DNA of 64,000 nt from Actinoplanes sp. TFC3 (GCF_001553785.1 NZ_LOJP01000001.1:1769326-1833325), one strand, 5' to 3'; counted from the stretch's first letter, positions 34,163 through 44,755 are shown. Notes: generated by a model not told the origin, from the sequence alone. A program made the numbers and translations.

Positions 34163-35572
34163 TTAAGAAATCTTGGCGCGAGCCGCTGCGATGCGAGCCA
34201 GGGTCTTCTCCCGGCCCAGCACCTCGAGCGACTCGAACAGCGGCAGACCGATCGTGCGGCCGGTGACCGCCACGCGTACCGGCGCCTGGGTCTTGCCCAG
34301 CTTGAGCCCGCGCTCCTCGCCCACCCGTTCGAGCGCGGCCTTCAGCGGCTCGGCCGACCACTCGTCCAGCGCACCGAACGCGGCCCCGGCGGCCTCCAGG
34401 ATCTCGCCCGAACCCTCCTTCATCGCCTTGTTCCAGGACTGCTCGTCGGCCACGGGCTCGGCCAGGAACAGGAAGTCGACGTAGTCCACGATCTCGCTCA
34501 GCACCGAGATGCGGGTCTGGGCCAGCGGTGCCACATCGGCGAAGACCCGGAAGTCGAACGCGGCCGGGTCCCACGGCGGGGCCGGAATCGTCTCGGTGCC
34601 ACCCAGCCAGGGCGCGCACACCGCGGCGAACTCCTCCGATGACAGCGCCCGGATGTACTCGCCGTTGAACGCGCGCAACTTCTTGACGTCGAAGAACGCC
34701 GGGGAGTGGTTGACGTCCTCAAGCTTGAACTCGTCCTCGACGACCTGCCAGGGCACAATCTCGCGATCGCCGGTGGGAGCCCACCCGAGCAGCATCAGAT
34801 AGTTGCGCATGGCGGCTGCGAGATAACCCTCATCCCGGTACGACTCCAGCGCCACCTTGTCCCGGCGCTTGGACAGCTTCTGTCGTTTCTCGTTGACGAT
34901 CACCGGTACGTGCGCCCAGACCGGGGGCTTGACCCCGAGCGCCTCCCACAGCAGCTGCTGCTTGGGAGTGTTGGGCAGATGCTCCTCGGCCCGGATGACA
35001 TGGGTGATGCCCATGGTCATGTCGTCGACCACGTTGGCCAGCAGGAAGACCGCCGTGCCGTTGCTGCGGGCGATGACGAAGTCCTCGATGAGCTTGTTCT
35101 CGAAGGTCGGCTCGCCGCGGACCAGGTCGACGACCACGGTCGCGCCCTCGTCGGGGGTGCGGAAGCGCAGCGCGCGGCCCTCGCCCGGCCCGAGCGCGCG
35201 CTCGCGGCAGAAGCCGTCGTAGCCGGTGTGGGTGTTGCCGCTGCGCGCCACGACATCGTCGCGGGTGCAGTCGCAGTAGTACGCGCGGCCCTCGCCGTAC
35301 AGGCGGGTGGCTGCGGCGGTGTGCTCGTCAGCGTAGGTGGACTGGTAGTAGGGGCCCTCGTACGTGCCGCGTTCGATGCCGATCCAGTCGAGCGCCGAGA
35401 TGATGCCCTCGGTCCACTCGGGACGGTTGCGGGCCGCGTCGGTGTCCTCGATGCGCAGGACGAAGGCGCCGCCGGTCTGGCGCGCGACGATCCAGTTCTG
35501 CAGCGCCGAACGGGCGCCGCCGACGTGGAACATTCCGGTCGGGGAGGGTGCGAAGCGTACTCGAACAGTCAC
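34163..35572 (-). CDS. gltX: Glutamyl-tRNA synthetase
   Basis: A 469-residue class I synthetase. The HIGH-type motif is in [15 protein letters not shown] (His16), and the KMSKS-type motif is KLSKR at 232-236. A zinc-site-like cluster (YYCDCTRDD at 98-106, Cys122) is in the acceptor-binding insert. It charges tRNA-Glu and, in actinobacteria without glutaminyl-tRNA synthetase, usually tRNA-Gln as well for later amidation. It starts with ATG or GTG-like [11 protein letters not shown], as usual for the family. Confidence 0.97.
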   Translation of the reverse strand: MTVRVRFAPSPTGMFHVGGARSALQNWIVARQTGGAFVLRIEDTDAARNRPEWTEGIISALDWIGIERGTYEGPYYQSTYADEHTAAATRLYGEGRAYYCDCTRDDVVARSGNTHTGYDGFCRERALGPGEGRALRFRTPDEGATVVVDLVRGEPTFENKLIEDFVIARSNGTAVFLLANVVDDMTMGITHVIRAEEHLPNTPKQQLLWEALGVKPPVWAHVPVIVNEKRQKLSKRRDKVALESYRDEGYLAAAMRNYLMLLGWAPTGDREIVPWQVVEDEFKLEDVNHSPAFFDVKKLRAFNGEYIRALSSEEFAAVCAPWLGGTETIPAPPWDPAAFDFRVFADVAPLAQTRISVLSEIVDYVDFLFLAEPVADEQSWNKAMKEGSGEILEAAGAAFGALDEWSAEPLKAALERVGEERGLKLGKTQAPVRVAVTGRTIGLPLFESLEVLGREKTLARIAAARAKIS

Positions 35573-35620
35573 GAGCCCAGGGTACGGCGCCGGTCGACGG
35601 GGTTTTCGCCGGGCGGGTCG

Positions 35621-36874
35621 TCAAGCCACCGCGCGGATGCGGACCACCAGCACCGCGCCGAGCAGCGTGACCACGGCGGTCAGCGCGTACAACGCCGGGT
35701 AACCGCCCAGGTGCGTCACGATCGGAGCGGCGAGCGCCGGCCCGAGCACCTGGGGCGCCGCGGTGGCGATGTTGATGACACCGAGATCCTTGGCCCGGTC
35801 CACCGCAGCCGGCAGCACCTGCGTGATCAACGCGGTGTCCACGGCCAGATACACGCCGTAGCCCGCCCCGAGCAACACCGCGCCGATCAGGCAGCTCACC
35901 CAGGTGGGCCAGAGGGCCAGCAGGATCGCCGCGATCGCGATCACCACGCCGGACCAGACCACGAAGATCTTGCGGCGCCCGGTGCGGTCGGAGATGCGCC
36001 CGCCGATCACCGCGGTACCCACCATGCCCGCGGTGTACAACAGGATCATGATCAGCAGGCCGGTGTCCGGGTCGGCAACGCGCACCTTGTCGGTCAGGAA
36101 GTACAGCAGGTACAGCGTGCCCATCGCATTGCCCAACTGCACCAGGAACCGCGTTCCCCAGGCCAGCGCATAGTCCGGATTGTCAGCAAAAATCCGCCAC
36201 ACCCGCGTGGTGGGCGCGCGGGTGCCGGCCCGTTCGGGCAGCGGGTCGTCCGGCGTCGACAGCGCGAAGGGTACGGCCAGAACCAGCAAAACCACTGCCA
36301 TCAACAGGTACCCGGACGCCGTCTCCGTCACTACGGCGGTCACCAGCACTGCCCCCAGCACCAGGCCCAGAGCCTGCGGCATCCCGATCCACCCGGAAAC
36401 CGCCCCGCGCTGGCCGACGGGAACCCGATCGGGAACGGCGGCCGTCAGCGTGGCCAGCATGACGTTGAGCCCGAGCTGAGCCCCGGCCCAGCCCAGCGCC
36501 ACCATGGCCAGGTTGCCCGCCTGCGCCAGCACCACCAGCGACAGACCGGACACCACCGTGCCGGCCAGCGTCCAGACGTGCCGGCGGCCGTACGCGCGAC
36601 CCTTGATCGTGAACCGGGTACGGTCGGAGAGTGCGCCCGCCGCCGGGTTGACCAGGATGGCCACCAGCGCGCCGAGCCCGGTCACCCAGCCGAGCGCAGC
36701 CTCCTTGCCGCTGATGCCGAGGCTGTCGATCTGCTCGGGCAGCAGCACCTGCACCGGCGTGAAGAACACCATCCAGAGGCCGAGGTTCGCCGCGAACAGC
36801 AGGCCGATCCAGGAGCGCCGCACCGGCACCACCGGCTCGGCGAGCGCTGCCGGGGCGCCCTGCGTGACGCTCAT
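35621..36874 (-). CDS. MFS transporter
   Basis: A 417-residue major facilitator protein with about 12 membrane segments. The cytosolic loop 2-3 motif is NPAAGALSDRTRFTIKGRAYGRRH and the loop 8-9 copy is GGRISDRTGRRK. The layout and the GRAYGRRHVW element recall the sugar-proton symporter (SLC45/GPH-like) branch, but the substrate is unknown. The ATG at 36874 follows GGAGG; a start at 36901 would add nine residues. It lies 48 bases upstream of gltX on the same strand. Confidence 0.88.
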   Translation of the reverse strand: MSVTQGAPAALAEPVVPVRRSWIGLLFAANLGLWMVFFTPVQVLLPEQIDSLGISGKEAALGWVTGLGALVAILVNPAAGALSDRTRFTIKGRAYGRRHVWTLAGTVVSGLSLVVLAQAGNLAMVALGWAGAQLGLNVMLATLTAAVPDRVPVGQRGAVSGWIGMPQALGLVLGAVLVTAVVTETASGYLLMAVVLLVLAVPFALSTPDDPLPERAGTRAPTTRVWRIFADNPDYALAWGTRFLVQLGNAMGTLYLLYFLTDKVRVADPDTGLLIMILLYTAGMVGTAVIGGRISDRTGRRKIFVVWSGVVIAIAAILLALWPTWVSCLIGAVLLGAGYGVYLAVDTALITQVLPAAVDRAKDLGVINIATAAPQVLGPALAAPIVTHLGGYPALYALTAVVTLLGAVLVVRIRAVA

Positions 36875-37068
36875 GCCGCCTCCGGTGCTCTGGCCCGCCA
36901 TCGAGCTGACGTGAAATTTCCTCGGACCCTAGAGGATGCTGCACGGTCGGCGGAAGAGCCCCGCGACGCGCGCCCGGCCAGGGTTGCCCAACCCGCCGCC
37001 ACACGATCTGATCGAGGTCCATCGGGGGGTCGTCCGGCCCGCCGGTGAAACACGAGGGAGCAAGCACG

Positions 37069-37602
37069 ATGGGCAAAGTTGTCGCGGTGGAGTACGTGAC
37101 ACTGGACGGCGTCTTCGAGGAGCCGATCTGGAGCGGCCCCTACGTCAACGACGAACTGGGTAGCTGGCAGGACCAGAACCTGCGCGAGGCCGACGCGCTG
37201 CTGCTGGGCCGGCGCACGTACGAGGGCTTCAAGGCGGCCTGGCCCCAGATGGAGGCGCAGACCGGCGACTTCGGCAAGAAGATGAACTCGATGCCCAAGC
37301 ACGTGGCCACCACCACGCTGACCGAGCCGGAATGGGCCGCCACGTTCATCACCGGCGAGCTCGCGGACGCAGTCACCGCGCTGAAGGCGGGTGCGGACAA
37401 CCTGCTCATCAACGGCAGCGCCGAGCTGGTCAACCATCTGACCCGGCACAACCTGATCGACGAGTACCGGATCATGGTCTTCCCGCTGGTGGCCGGCGAG
37501 GGCCGCAAGCTGTGGCACGAGGGCACCAAGATCGCCCTGTCCGCGACGTCGTCCTGGACCACCAGGACCGGCGTCACGGTGACCACGTACGTCCCCGCCT
37601 GA
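37069..37602 (+). CDS. Dihydrofolate reductase-fold protein (RibD C-terminal type)
   Basis: A 177-residue protein from ATG with GAGGGAG upstream. MGKVVAVEYVTLDGVFEEP at the start, ADALLLGRRTYEGF near 45-58, and DNLLINGSAELVNHLTRHNLIDEYRIMVFPLVAGEGRKLW are the markers of the RibD C-terminal/DHFR-like family. Members likely bind NADPH; the real substrate is rarely known. A distant relative lies at 48150-48704. Confidence 0.9.
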   Translation: MGKVVAVEYVTLDGVFEEPIWSGPYVNDELGSWQDQNLREADALLLGRRTYEGFKAAWPQMEAQTGDFGKKMNSMPKHVATTTLTEPEWAATFITGELADAVTALKAGADNLLINGSAELVNHLTRHNLIDEYRIMVFPLVAGEGRKLWHEGTKIALSATSSWTTRTGVTVTTYVPA

Positions 37603-37690
37603 GCCGGCTTGAGCGCGGAGTTCGCGGTGGTCATCTGTCGCTTGACGACGGCCTGCGCCTCGTTGCCCACCGAGCTGACCAGCCAAAAAC

Positions 37691-37727
37691 CGAGGGGTGT
37701 GCCCGAACAAGTCGGGCACACCCCTCG
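37691..37727 (-). terminator. Strong rho-independent terminator of aceE
   Basis: Perfect 16-bp stem CGAGGGGTGTGCCCGA / TCGGGCACACCCCTCG with a 5-base loop, 16 bases after the aceE stop. On the minus strand it is followed by GTTTTTGG, so it is a canonical intrinsic terminator. Confidence 0.92.
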
Positions 37728-37742
37728 GTCAGCGTGCTGGGG

Positions 37743-40487
37743 TCAGCTGTCGCCGCCGGTCTCGCCCACCGGAGCGGCGTTCACGTCGTCGATCGCGTAC
37801 TTCTTCGCCGCCTCGGCCGGCACGTGCGCCGGCACCGCGCCCTTGAGCGCGAGCTGGCGCAGCGTGGCCACCACGACCGACTCCGCGTCCACGTGGAAGT
37901 GGCGGCGCAGCGCGTGACGGGTGTCGCTCATGCCGAAGCCGTCGGTGCCCAGCGACGTGTAGTCGTTCGGCACCCAGCGGCTGATCAGGTCCGGAACCGC
38001 GCGCATCCAGTCACTGACGGCCACCACCGGGCCCTCGGTGCCCTCCAGCTTGGTCTGGATGTAGGGCTTGCGGGGCTGGTCACCGGGGTTGAGCAGGTTG
38101 TGCTCCTCGGTCTCGACCGCGTCGCGGCGCAGCTCGGTCCACGAGGTCACCGACCACACGTCCGCGCCGACGCCCCAGTCCTGGGCGAGCAGCTGCTGAG
38201 CCTTCACCGCCCACTGCATGCCGGTGCCGGAGGCCAGGATCTGCGCCTTCGGGCCGTTTGCCTGCGGGGCCTCGGCGTAGCGGTAGATGCCCTTGAGCAG
38301 GCCGTCCACGTCGACGTTGGCCGGCTCCGCGGGCTGCAGGATCGGCTCGTTGTACACCGTCAGGTAGTAGTAGATGTTCTCCTGCTGCTCGCCGTACATG
38401 CGGTGCAGGCCGTTCTCGACGATGTGCGCGATCTCGAAGGCGAACGCCGGGTCGTAGGCCACGACCGCCGGGTTGGTCGCCGCGATCAGCAGCGAGTGCC
38501 CGTCCTCGTGCTGCAGGCCCTCGCCGTTGAGCGTGGTGCGGCCCGCGGTGGCGCCCAGCAGGAAGCCGCGGGCCATCTGGTCGGAGGCCGCCCAGAGCTC
38601 GTCGGCGGTGCGCTGGAAGCCGAACATCGAGTAGAAGATGTACAGCGGGATCATCGGCTCGCCGTGGGTGGCGTACGAGGTGCCCGCGGCGATGAAGCTG
38701 GCGGTCGAGCCGGCCTCGTTGATGCCCTCGTGCAGGATCTGGCCGTTCGTCGCCTCTTTGTACGACAGGAACAGCTCGCGGTCGACCGAGGTGTAGGTCT
38801 GGCCGTGCGGCGAGTAGATCTTGCGCGTCGGGAACAACGAGTCCATGCCGAAGGTGCGGGCCTCGTCGGGGATGATCGGCACCCAGCGGGCGCCGAACTC
38901 CTTGTCCTTCATGATGTCCTTGAGCAGGCGCACGAAAGCCATCGTGGTGGCGATCTTCTGCTTGCCCGAGCCCCGCTTGACGTCGCCGAACCGGGCCGGC
39001 TCGGGGATCGCCAGCGGGATCGTCTTGGTGCGCCGCGACGGCAGGTAACCGCCCAGCTCACGCCGGCGCTCCTGCAAGTAGGCCATCTCGTCGGACTTCT
39101 CACCGGGGTGGAAGTACGGCGGGAGGTAGGGGTTCTCCTCCAGCTGCTTGTCGCTGATGTCCAGGTAGAGCCGGTCCCGGAAGCCCTTGAGGTCGGGCAG
39201 CGTCAGCTTCTTCATCTGGTGCGTGGCGTTGCGGGCCTCGAAGTGCGAGCCCAGCGTCCAGCCCTTGATGGTGTGGGCCAGGATGACCGTCGGCTGCCCG
39301 GTGTGCTCGGTGGCCGCCTTGTACGCCGCGTACAGCTTGCGGTAGTCGTGGCCGCCGCGCTTGAGGTTCCAGACCTCGTCGTCGCTCATGTGCTCGACGA
39401 GCTTGCGGGTGCGCGGGTCACGGCCGAAGAAGTTCTCCCGCACGTACGCCCCGGACTCGCCCTTGTACGTCTGGAAGTCGCCGTCGGGCGTGACGTTCAT
39501 CAGGTTGACCAGCGCGCCGTCGGTGTCACGGGCCAGCAGGTCGTCCCACTCGCGGCCCCAGATCACCTTGATGACGTTCCAGCCGGCGCCGCGGAAGAAG
39601 GACTCCAGCTCCTGGATGACCTTGCCGTTGCCACGCACCGGGCCGTCGAGACGCTGCAGGTTGCAGTTGATCACGAAGGTGAGGTTGTCGAGCTCCTCGC
39701 GGGCGGCCAGGCCGATCGCGCCGAGCGACTCGACCTCGTCCATCTCGCCGTCGCCCAGGAACGCCCAGACGTGCTGCTGACTGGTGTCCTTGATGCCGCG
39801 GTTGTGCAGGTAGCGGTTGAACCGGGCCTGGTAGATCGCGTTCAGCGGGCCGATGCCCATGCTGACCGTCGGGAACTCCCAGAAGTTCGGCATCAGCCGC
39901 GGGTGCGGGTAGCTGGGCAGGCCGCCACCGGGGTGCGACAGCTCCTGGCGGAAACCGTCGAGGTCGTTCTCGCTGAGCCGGCCCTCGAGGTAGGCCCGGG
40001 CGTACATGCCGGGGGAGGCGTGGCCCTGGAAGAAGATGTGGTCGCCGCCGCCGGGGTGGTCCTTGCCGCGGAAGAAGTGGTTCATGCCGACCTCGTAGAG
40101 GCTGGCGCTCGACGCGTACGTCGAGATGTGCCCGCCCACGCCGATCTCCGGGCGCTGCGCGCGGTGCACCAGCATCGCGGCATTCCAGCGGATGTAGGCG
40201 CGGATCCGGCGTTCGACCATCTCGTCGCCGGGGAACCAGGGTTCCTGCTCCGGCGCGATGGTGTTGATGAAGTCGGTGGACGTCAGCGGTGGGACACCGA
40301 CCTGGCGCTCCCGGGCGCGTTCGAGCAGGCGCAGCATGACGTACCGGGCTCGCTTGGCGCCACCTTCGTCAATGACTCCGTCGAGCGACTCGACCCATTC
40401 GCTGGTTTCCTCGGGGTCGACGTCCGGAAGCTGGCTCGGCAGGCCGTCGCTGATCACCGGGCGCTTGCGTTCCGTGGCCACAGGCAT
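37743..40487 (-). CDS. aceE: Pyruvate dehydrogenase E1, homodimeric type
   Basis: A 914-residue E1 component. The thiamine diphosphate motif runs from GDGEMDE (245-251) to NCN (274-276). [27 protein letters not shown] near 108-135 is the actinobacterial AceE signature. It decarboxylates pyruvate and passes the acetyl group to the E2 lipoyl domains; actinobacteria use a shared E2 for pyruvate and 2-oxoglutarate dehydrogenases, which is not in this window. A GTG two codons downstream of the listed ATG has better spacing to GAGGA. Confidence 0.97.
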   Translation of the reverse strand: MPVATERKRPVISDGLPSQLPDVDPEETSEWVESLDGVIDEGGAKRARYVMLRLLERARERQVGVPPLTSTDFINTIAPEQEPWFPGDEMVERRIRAYIRWNAAMLVHRAQRPEIGVGGHISTYASSASLYEVGMNHFFRGKDHPGGGDHIFFQGHASPGMYARAYLEGRLSENDLDGFRQELSHPGGGLPSYPHPRLMPNFWEFPTVSMGIGPLNAIYQARFNRYLHNRGIKDTSQQHVWAFLGDGEMDEVESLGAIGLAAREELDNLTFVINCNLQRLDGPVRGNGKVIQELESFFRGAGWNVIKVIWGREWDDLLARDTDGALVNLMNVTPDGDFQTYKGESGAYVRENFFGRDPRTRKLVEHMSDDEVWNLKRGGHDYRKLYAAYKAATEHTGQPTVILAHTIKGWTLGSHFEARNATHQMKKLTLPDLKGFRDRLYLDISDKQLEENPYLPPYFHPGEKSDEMAYLQERRRELGGYLPSRRTKTIPLAIPEPARFGDVKRGSGKQKIATTMAFVRLLKDIMKDKEFGARWVPIIPDEARTFGMDSLFPTRKIYSPHGQTYTSVDRELFLSYKEATNGQILHEGINEAGSTASFIAAGTSYATHGEPMIPLYIFYSMFGFQRTADELWAASDQMARGFLLGATAGRTTLNGEGLQHEDGHSLLIAATNPAVVAYDPAFAFEIAHIVENGLHRMYGEQQENIYYYLTVYNEPILQPAEPANVDVDGLLKGIYRYAEAPQANGPKAQILASGTGMQWAVKAQQLLAQDWGVGADVWSVTSWTELRRDAVETEEHNLLNPGDQPRKPYIQTKLEGTEGPVVAVSDWMRAVPDLISRWVPNDYTSLGTDGFGMSDTRHALRRHFHVDAESVVVATLRQLALKGAVPAHVPAEAAKKYAIDDVNAAPVGETGGDS

Positions 40488-40630
40488 TCCTCTTGGTCGG
40501 GGTCGGACCGTACGCCCATCGTGTGAACCGCACGGCTATGTCTTCCATCCTGCCTCCTGACGGTGTCTGTCGTCACGCCTACCGGTCGGCCGCGCGACGA
40601 GCGACACACGTACTGGGCAGTAACTCGCGG

Positions 40631-41036
40631 TTAACCGTTCAGAAAACTGAAGCGCACCTGGCGCTCGGGGTTGTCGCCGTTGGGGTCCACGAGGCAGATG
40701 GACTGCCACGTGCCCAGGGCGATCCGGCCGTCGATGACGGGCAGGCTCGCGTACGGGGGGATCCAGGCGGGCAGCACATGATCACGACCGTGACCTCGCG
40801 ATCCGTGCCGGTGGCGCCACTTGTCCTGGGCCGGCAGCAGCTCGTCGATGGCGGTGAGCCAGGTCATCATCTGATCCCGCGCCGGTCTCGATGATGGCGA
40901 TGCCGGCGGTCGCGTGCGGGACGAAGACGTGCAGCAGGCCGTCACCGCGCCCGCGGACGAACTGCTCGGCCTCGCCCGTGATGTCACGCACGACCGGCTC
41001 GTTCCCGGTCCGAACGGTGATCACGGTGGTGTCCAT
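40631..41036 (-). pseudogene. yjbQ: YjbQ/UPF0047 family gene with a frameshift
   Basis: The first part (from ATG 41036: MDTTVITVRTGNEPVV to HATAGIAIIETGAGSDDDL) and the second part (LTAIDELLPAQDKW, HGSRGHGRDHVLPAW, LGTWQSICLVDPNGDN, RQVRFSFLNG*) together make one complete YjbQ protein of about 134 residues, but they lie in different frames. One extra base near 40859-40862 (minus strand GACCTGGCTCACC) would account for it. YjbQ proteins have secondary thiamine phosphate synthase activity. This is either a real inactivation or a sequencing error; all other family motifs look intact. Confidence 0.8.
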
Positions 41037-41111
41037 GACCCGGAAGTCTTGCACGGCCGAGTTATCCACAGGCTCGTGGGCGCGCGGTGGCGGGGCTGGC
41101 CATGGTCGGCA

Positions 41112-43400
41112 ATGCTGGTTCGCGTGACCACCCCTCAGCATCTGGACGAGCGTTTCCGCGACGCGGTCTCGGCCCTGCGGCCGCCCGGGACGCCCCGCGC
41201 GAGCGGCGAACCGGTGCGGGCCGGCTCCGCGCTCACCGGGCAGCGGGCCCGCGAGTTGTTCGATGCCCAGCTCACCAGCCGGCACCTCGATCTGGCCGCG
41301 CGCTGGCTGCGCAGCTTCAACGAGGGCTTCTACACCATCGGGTCGTCCGGTCACGAGGGAAACGCGGCGGTGGCGGCCGCCCTGGACCCCGGCGACCCGG
41401 CCCTGCTGCACTACCGCTCCGGCGCGTTCTACTGTGTCCGCGCTGTCGCTGTCCCGGCGTCCGACCCCGATCTGGACCCCCATGCCGAGGCCGCCCGCGA
41501 TGTCCTGCGCGGCGTGGTCGCCTCGGCCGCCGAGCCCATCTCCGGCGGGCGCCACAAGGTCTTCGGCCGCGCCGACCTGCAGATCATCCCGGCCACGTCC
41601 ACCATCGCCTCGCATTTACCAAGAGCAGTCGGCATCGGGTACGCGCTGAGCGCCGCCCCCGGACTGCGCGGGGTCAGCACCCCGTGGCCGGACGACGCGA
41701 TCGTCGTCGCCTCCTTCGGCGACGCCTCGGTCAACCACGCCACCGCCACTGCCGCGCTCAACACGACCGGCTACTTCGAGCACACCGGGCGCCACTTGCC
41801 GCTGCTGCTGGTCTGCGAGGACAACGGCTGGGGCATCAGCGTCGCATCGCCCGAGGGCTGGGTCGCCGAGACCCTGCAGTCGCGCCCCGGCCTGCGCTAT
41901 TTCGCCGCCGACGGCACCGACCTGGCGGCCACCTACGACACCGCCCGTGAGGCGGCCGGCTGGGTCCGCAAGCAGCGCCGGCCGGCCATCCTGCACCTGT
42001 CGGTGGTCCGGCTGATGGGTCACGCCGGCGCCGATGCCGAGGTGGCGTACCGCTCGGGCGACGACATCGCCCGCGACCTGGACCGCGACCCGCTGGTCGG
42101 CACCGCCCGGCTGCTGATCGAAGGCGGCTTCGCCACGCCCGACGATCTGATCACCCGCTACGACGAACTGGGCTGGCAGGTCCGCAAGGTCGCCGAGGAG
42201 GTGCTGAGCGAGCCCAAACTCGCCTCCGCCGCCGAGGTCGCGGCGCCGCTGGCCCCCCGCCGCCCGCTGCGCGTGTCCCGGCACATCACCGACGCCGCGA
42301 CCCGGGCCAGCGGAGCCGGGTCGGCCGCTCGCGCCACCGCGTTCGGCGGCAAGCTGCCCGAGCACAGCGGCCCGCTGACCCTGGCCCAGGCCATCAACGC
42401 CACCCTGACCGATGCGCTGCTGTCCACCCCCGGGGCGCTGCTGTTCGGCGAGGACGTGGCGGCCAAGGGCGGGGTCTACGGCGTGACGAAGAACCTGCGC
42501 GACCGCTTCGGCGCCGGCCGGGTCTTCGACACGCTGCTCGACGAGACCTCGCTGCTCGGCCTCGCGCTGGGCACCGGGCTGGCCGGCCTGCTACCCATCC
42601 CGGAGATCCAATACCTGGCCTACCTGCACAACGCCGAGGACCAGCTGCGCGGCGAGGCGGCCACCATGCAGTTCTTCTCCAAGGGAGCATTCCGCAACCC
42701 CATGGTGGTACGCGTGGCCGGGCTGGCCTACCAGCAGAGCTTCGGCGGCCACTTCCACAACGAGAACTCGGTCGCCGTGCTGCGCGACGTACCCGGGCTG
42801 GTCCTGGCGGTGCCGTCGCGCCCGGCCGATGCGGCGCCCCTGCTGCGCTCCTGCCTGGCCGCGGCGGCCGTCGACGGCACGGTGAGCGTGTTCCTGGAGC
42901 CGATCGCGCTCTACCACACCCGCGACCTCTACCAGCCCGGCGACAACGACTGGCTGGCACCATATGCCCCGCCGGGCGAGTGGGCCGGCGTGCACATCCC
43001 GATCGGGCGGGCGCGGACGTACCCCGTAGGTTCTGCGGAGGATGTAACGATTGTGACCTTCGGCAACGGAGTTCGCATGTCGCTGCGGGTCGCCGCGCAG
43101 CTAGCGGCGCAGGGTTACGGGTCCCGGGTGGTGGATCTACGCTGGCTCAGCCCGTTGCCGGTGGCCGATCTGGTGCGGGAGGCCTCGGCAACCGGCCGGG
43201 TCCTGATCGTGGACGAGACCAGGCGCTCGGGCGGCGTCGGAGAGGGAATTCTGGCGGCGCTGGTGGACGGCGGTTTCGTCGGTGCGGCCCGCCGGATAGC
43301 GTCGGTGGACTCGCCCGTTCCCCTGGGTCCGGCAGCACAACAGGTCCTAATCGGGGAAGATGCCATCACACAGGGTGCCCATGCCCTGCTGGCGCGGTAA
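41112..43400 (+). CDS. Fused E1 alpha-beta 2-oxo acid dehydrogenase
   Basis: A 762-residue protein joining both halves of a heterotetrameric E1. Alpha part, about 1-400: YTIGSSGHEGNAA near 75-87 and the thiamine diphosphate stretch GDASVNHATATAALN (203-217) to CEDNGW (235-240). Beta part, about 437-762: LTLAQAINATLTDAL, LLFGEDVAAKGGVYGVT, PEIQYLAYLHNAEDQ, LIVDETRRSGGVGEGI. It belongs to the branched-chain/acetoin-type 2-oxo-acid dehydrogenases. No E2 or E3 gene is adjacent. A GTG at 41124 is an alternative start. Confidence 0.9.
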   Translation: MLVRVTTPQHLDERFRDAVSALRPPGTPRASGEPVRAGSALTGQRARELFDAQLTSRHLDLAARWLRSFNEGFYTIGSSGHEGNAAVAAALDPGDPALLHYRSGAFYCVRAVAVPASDPDLDPHAEAARDVLRGVVASAAEPISGGRHKVFGRADLQIIPATSTIASHLPRAVGIGYALSAAPGLRGVSTPWPDDAIVVASFGDASVNHATATAALNTTGYFEHTGRHLPLLLVCEDNGWGISVASPEGWVAETLQSRPGLRYFAADGTDLAATYDTAREAAGWVRKQRRPAILHLSVVRLMGHAGADAEVAYRSGDDIARDLDRDPLVGTARLLIEGGFATPDDLITRYDELGWQVRKVAEEVLSEPKLASAAEVAAPLAPRRPLRVSRHITDAATRASGAGSAARATAFGGKLPEHSGPLTLAQAINATLTDALLSTPGALLFGEDVAAKGGVYGVTKNLRDRFGAGRVFDTLLDETSLLGLALGTGLAGLLPIPEIQYLAYLHNAEDQLRGEAATMQFFSKGAFRNPMVVRVAGLAYQQSFGGHFHNENSVAVLRDVPGLVLAVPSRPADAAPLLRSCLAAAAVDGTVSVFLEPIALYHTRDLYQPGDNDWLAPYAPPGEWAGVHIPIGRARTYPVGSAEDVTIVTFGNGVRMSLRVAAQLAAQGYGSRVVDLRWLSPLPVADLVREASATGRVLIVDETRRSGGVGEGILAALVDGGFVGAARRIASVDSPVPLGPAAQQVLIGEDAITQGAHALLAR

Positions 43401-43404
43401 ATTG

Positions 43405-43450
43405 CCACACACTCGGTGCGCCACTTGCGCGCAGCGCCCTAAGTGTGTGG
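43405..43450 (+). terminator. Inverted repeat after the fused E1 gene
   Basis: Outer arms CCACACACT / AGTGTGTGG enclose a smaller GTGCGC / GCGCGC hairpin. It starts a few bases after the E1 stop and ends 45 bases before the DUF3052 gene. It could end the E1 transcript or act as an operator for the DUF3052 gene. Confidence 0.5.
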
Positions 43451-43494
43451 ACTACCCCCACACGTACACCTGAACAGCAAGGAGGAATTCGACA

Positions 43495-43926
43495 GTGAGC
43501 GCGACCGCTGGTCAGGCCGACGGCGTACGCAGCCTGGCGGACCGGTTCGGCTTCGAGCCGACGATGGTGGTCATGGAGATGGGCTACGACGACGACGTAG
43601 ACGAGGATCTCCGTGACGCCCTGACCGAACGCGTGGGTGAATTGGTCGACGAGGACACCGATGAGGTGGTCGACGCGGTGCTCCTCTGGTACCGCGACGG
43701 CGACGGTGACCTGTTCGAATTGCTCACGGACGCCCTGAGCCCGCTGGCCGACAGCGGCGTGGTGTGGCTGCTGACCCCCAAGGCCGGCCGCGACGGACAC
43801 GTCGAACCCAGTGAGGTCAGCGAGAACGCGCCGACGGCCGGACTCCAGCAGACCTCCACGGTGAACGCCGGCAAGGACTGGACGGCAGCCCGGCTGGTGT
43901 CCTCCCGCGGAGCGAAGAAGAAGTAG
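43495..43926 (+). CDS. DUF3052 family protein
   Basis: A 143-residue acidic protein from GTG with AAGGAGG upstream. SLADRFGFEPTMVVMEMGYDDDVDEDL and DEVVDAVLLWYRDGDGDLFELL identify the actinobacterial DUF3052 family. A Lys-rich tail ends the protein. In many actinobacteria it sits between aceE and a one-cysteine peroxiredoxin, as here, but its role is not known. Confidence 0.93.
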   Translation: MSATAGQADGVRSLADRFGFEPTMVVMEMGYDDDVDEDLRDALTERVGELVDEDTDEVVDAVLLWYRDGDGDLFELLTDALSPLADSGVVWLLTPKAGRDGHVEPSEVSENAPTAGLQQTSTVNAGKDWTAARLVSSRGAKKK

Positions 43927-44044
43927 GAACCCTCTTCGCTGGTTCTGCCGCGCGGTCATTGCCACCGCGCGGCTATGTGCCTTGGCTGCGGCGTGGGCAT
44001 GTGCCTTGGCCGTCGGGGGCGTGGGGCTTGGTTAAGGTGGCCGC

Positions 44045-44509
44045 ATGCCGATCGACGTGGGCTCACCGGCGCCCAGCTTCACGCTCAAGGACCAGAACAA
44101 CCAGGAAATCTCGCTGGCGGACTTCCAAGGCCGCAAAGCGGTGCTCCTGGTCTTCTACCCCTTGGCCTTCACCGGCACCTGCCAAGGCGAACTCGCCGAG
44201 ATCCAGGAGAATTACTCCGAGTACTCCAACGACTACATCCAGGTGCTCACGGTCAGCGTGGACTCGGTCTACAGCCACAAGGTCTGGGCCGATCGCGAGG
44301 GCTTCACCTTCCCGCTCCTGGCCGACTTCTGGCCCCACGGCGCGGTGGCCCAGGCGTACGGGGTCTTCAACGACCAGGCCGGCTTCGCCAACCGCGGCAC
44401 CTTCGTGATCGACAAGGAAGGCGTGGTCCGCTTCGCCCAACTCCAGGGCCCGGGTGAGGCCCGCGACCAGAACACGTGGCGATCGGCGTTCAAGGATCTG
44501 ATCCTCTGA
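44045..44509 (+). CDS. AhpE-type peroxiredoxin
   Basis: A 154-residue thioredoxin-fold peroxidase. The peroxidatic Cys46 is in FYPLAFTGTCQGEL, the AhpE/BCP signature. No resolving cysteine is present, so it is a one-Cys enzyme, probably recycled by mycothiol-linked reductants. It reduces peroxides and peroxynitrite in the cytosol. It follows DUF3052 in the usual actinobacterial order. Confidence 0.94.
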   Translation: MPIDVGSPAPSFTLKDQNNQEISLADFQGRKAVLLVFYPLAFTGTCQGELAEIQENYSEYSNDYIQVLTVSVDSVYSHKVWADREGFTFPLLADFWPHGAVAQAYGVFNDQAGFANRGTFVIDKEGVVRFAQLQGPGEARDQNTWRSAFKDLIL

Positions 44510-44678
44510 CGCTTTCTTTCAAGCACGCGTTTCGTGGCGGCCGTTTGTCGGGGCGGCCGTCTCGAAGCGGCCTTGTCTTGCGGCGGTCGGCTCCAGGGGC
44601 GGGCTTCTCCTGGGGCGGGCGGTGCTCGGCCCTTGGTCCGCCGCAAGGTAAGATGACGGCTCCGGTCCTTGCGGAACC

Positions 44679-44753
44679 GGGCGCGTAGCTCAGTGGGAGA
44701 GCACTCGCCTTACAAGCGAGGGGTCGCAGGTTCGAAACCTGCCGCGCCCACCA
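44679..44753 (+). tRNA. tRNA-Val (anticodon TAC)
   Basis: A complete 75-base cloverleaf including an encoded CCA. Acceptor stem GGGCGCG / CGCGCCC, D-arm with GCTCAGTGGGAGAGC, anticodon stem CTCGC / GCGAG around loop CTTACAA (anticodon TAC), and T-loop GGTTCGAAACC. A hairpin terminator follows at 44808. TAAGAT at 44649-44654 could be its -10 box. Confidence 0.97.
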
Positions 44754-44755
44754 AA

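Noticed and set aside
37332..40526. A plus-strand frame of more than 1000 codons opposite aceE
   Set aside because: It is the mirror of aceE codon bias in high-GC DNA. Its translation is Arg/Val/Leu-rich without domains, and aceE on the other strand is complete.
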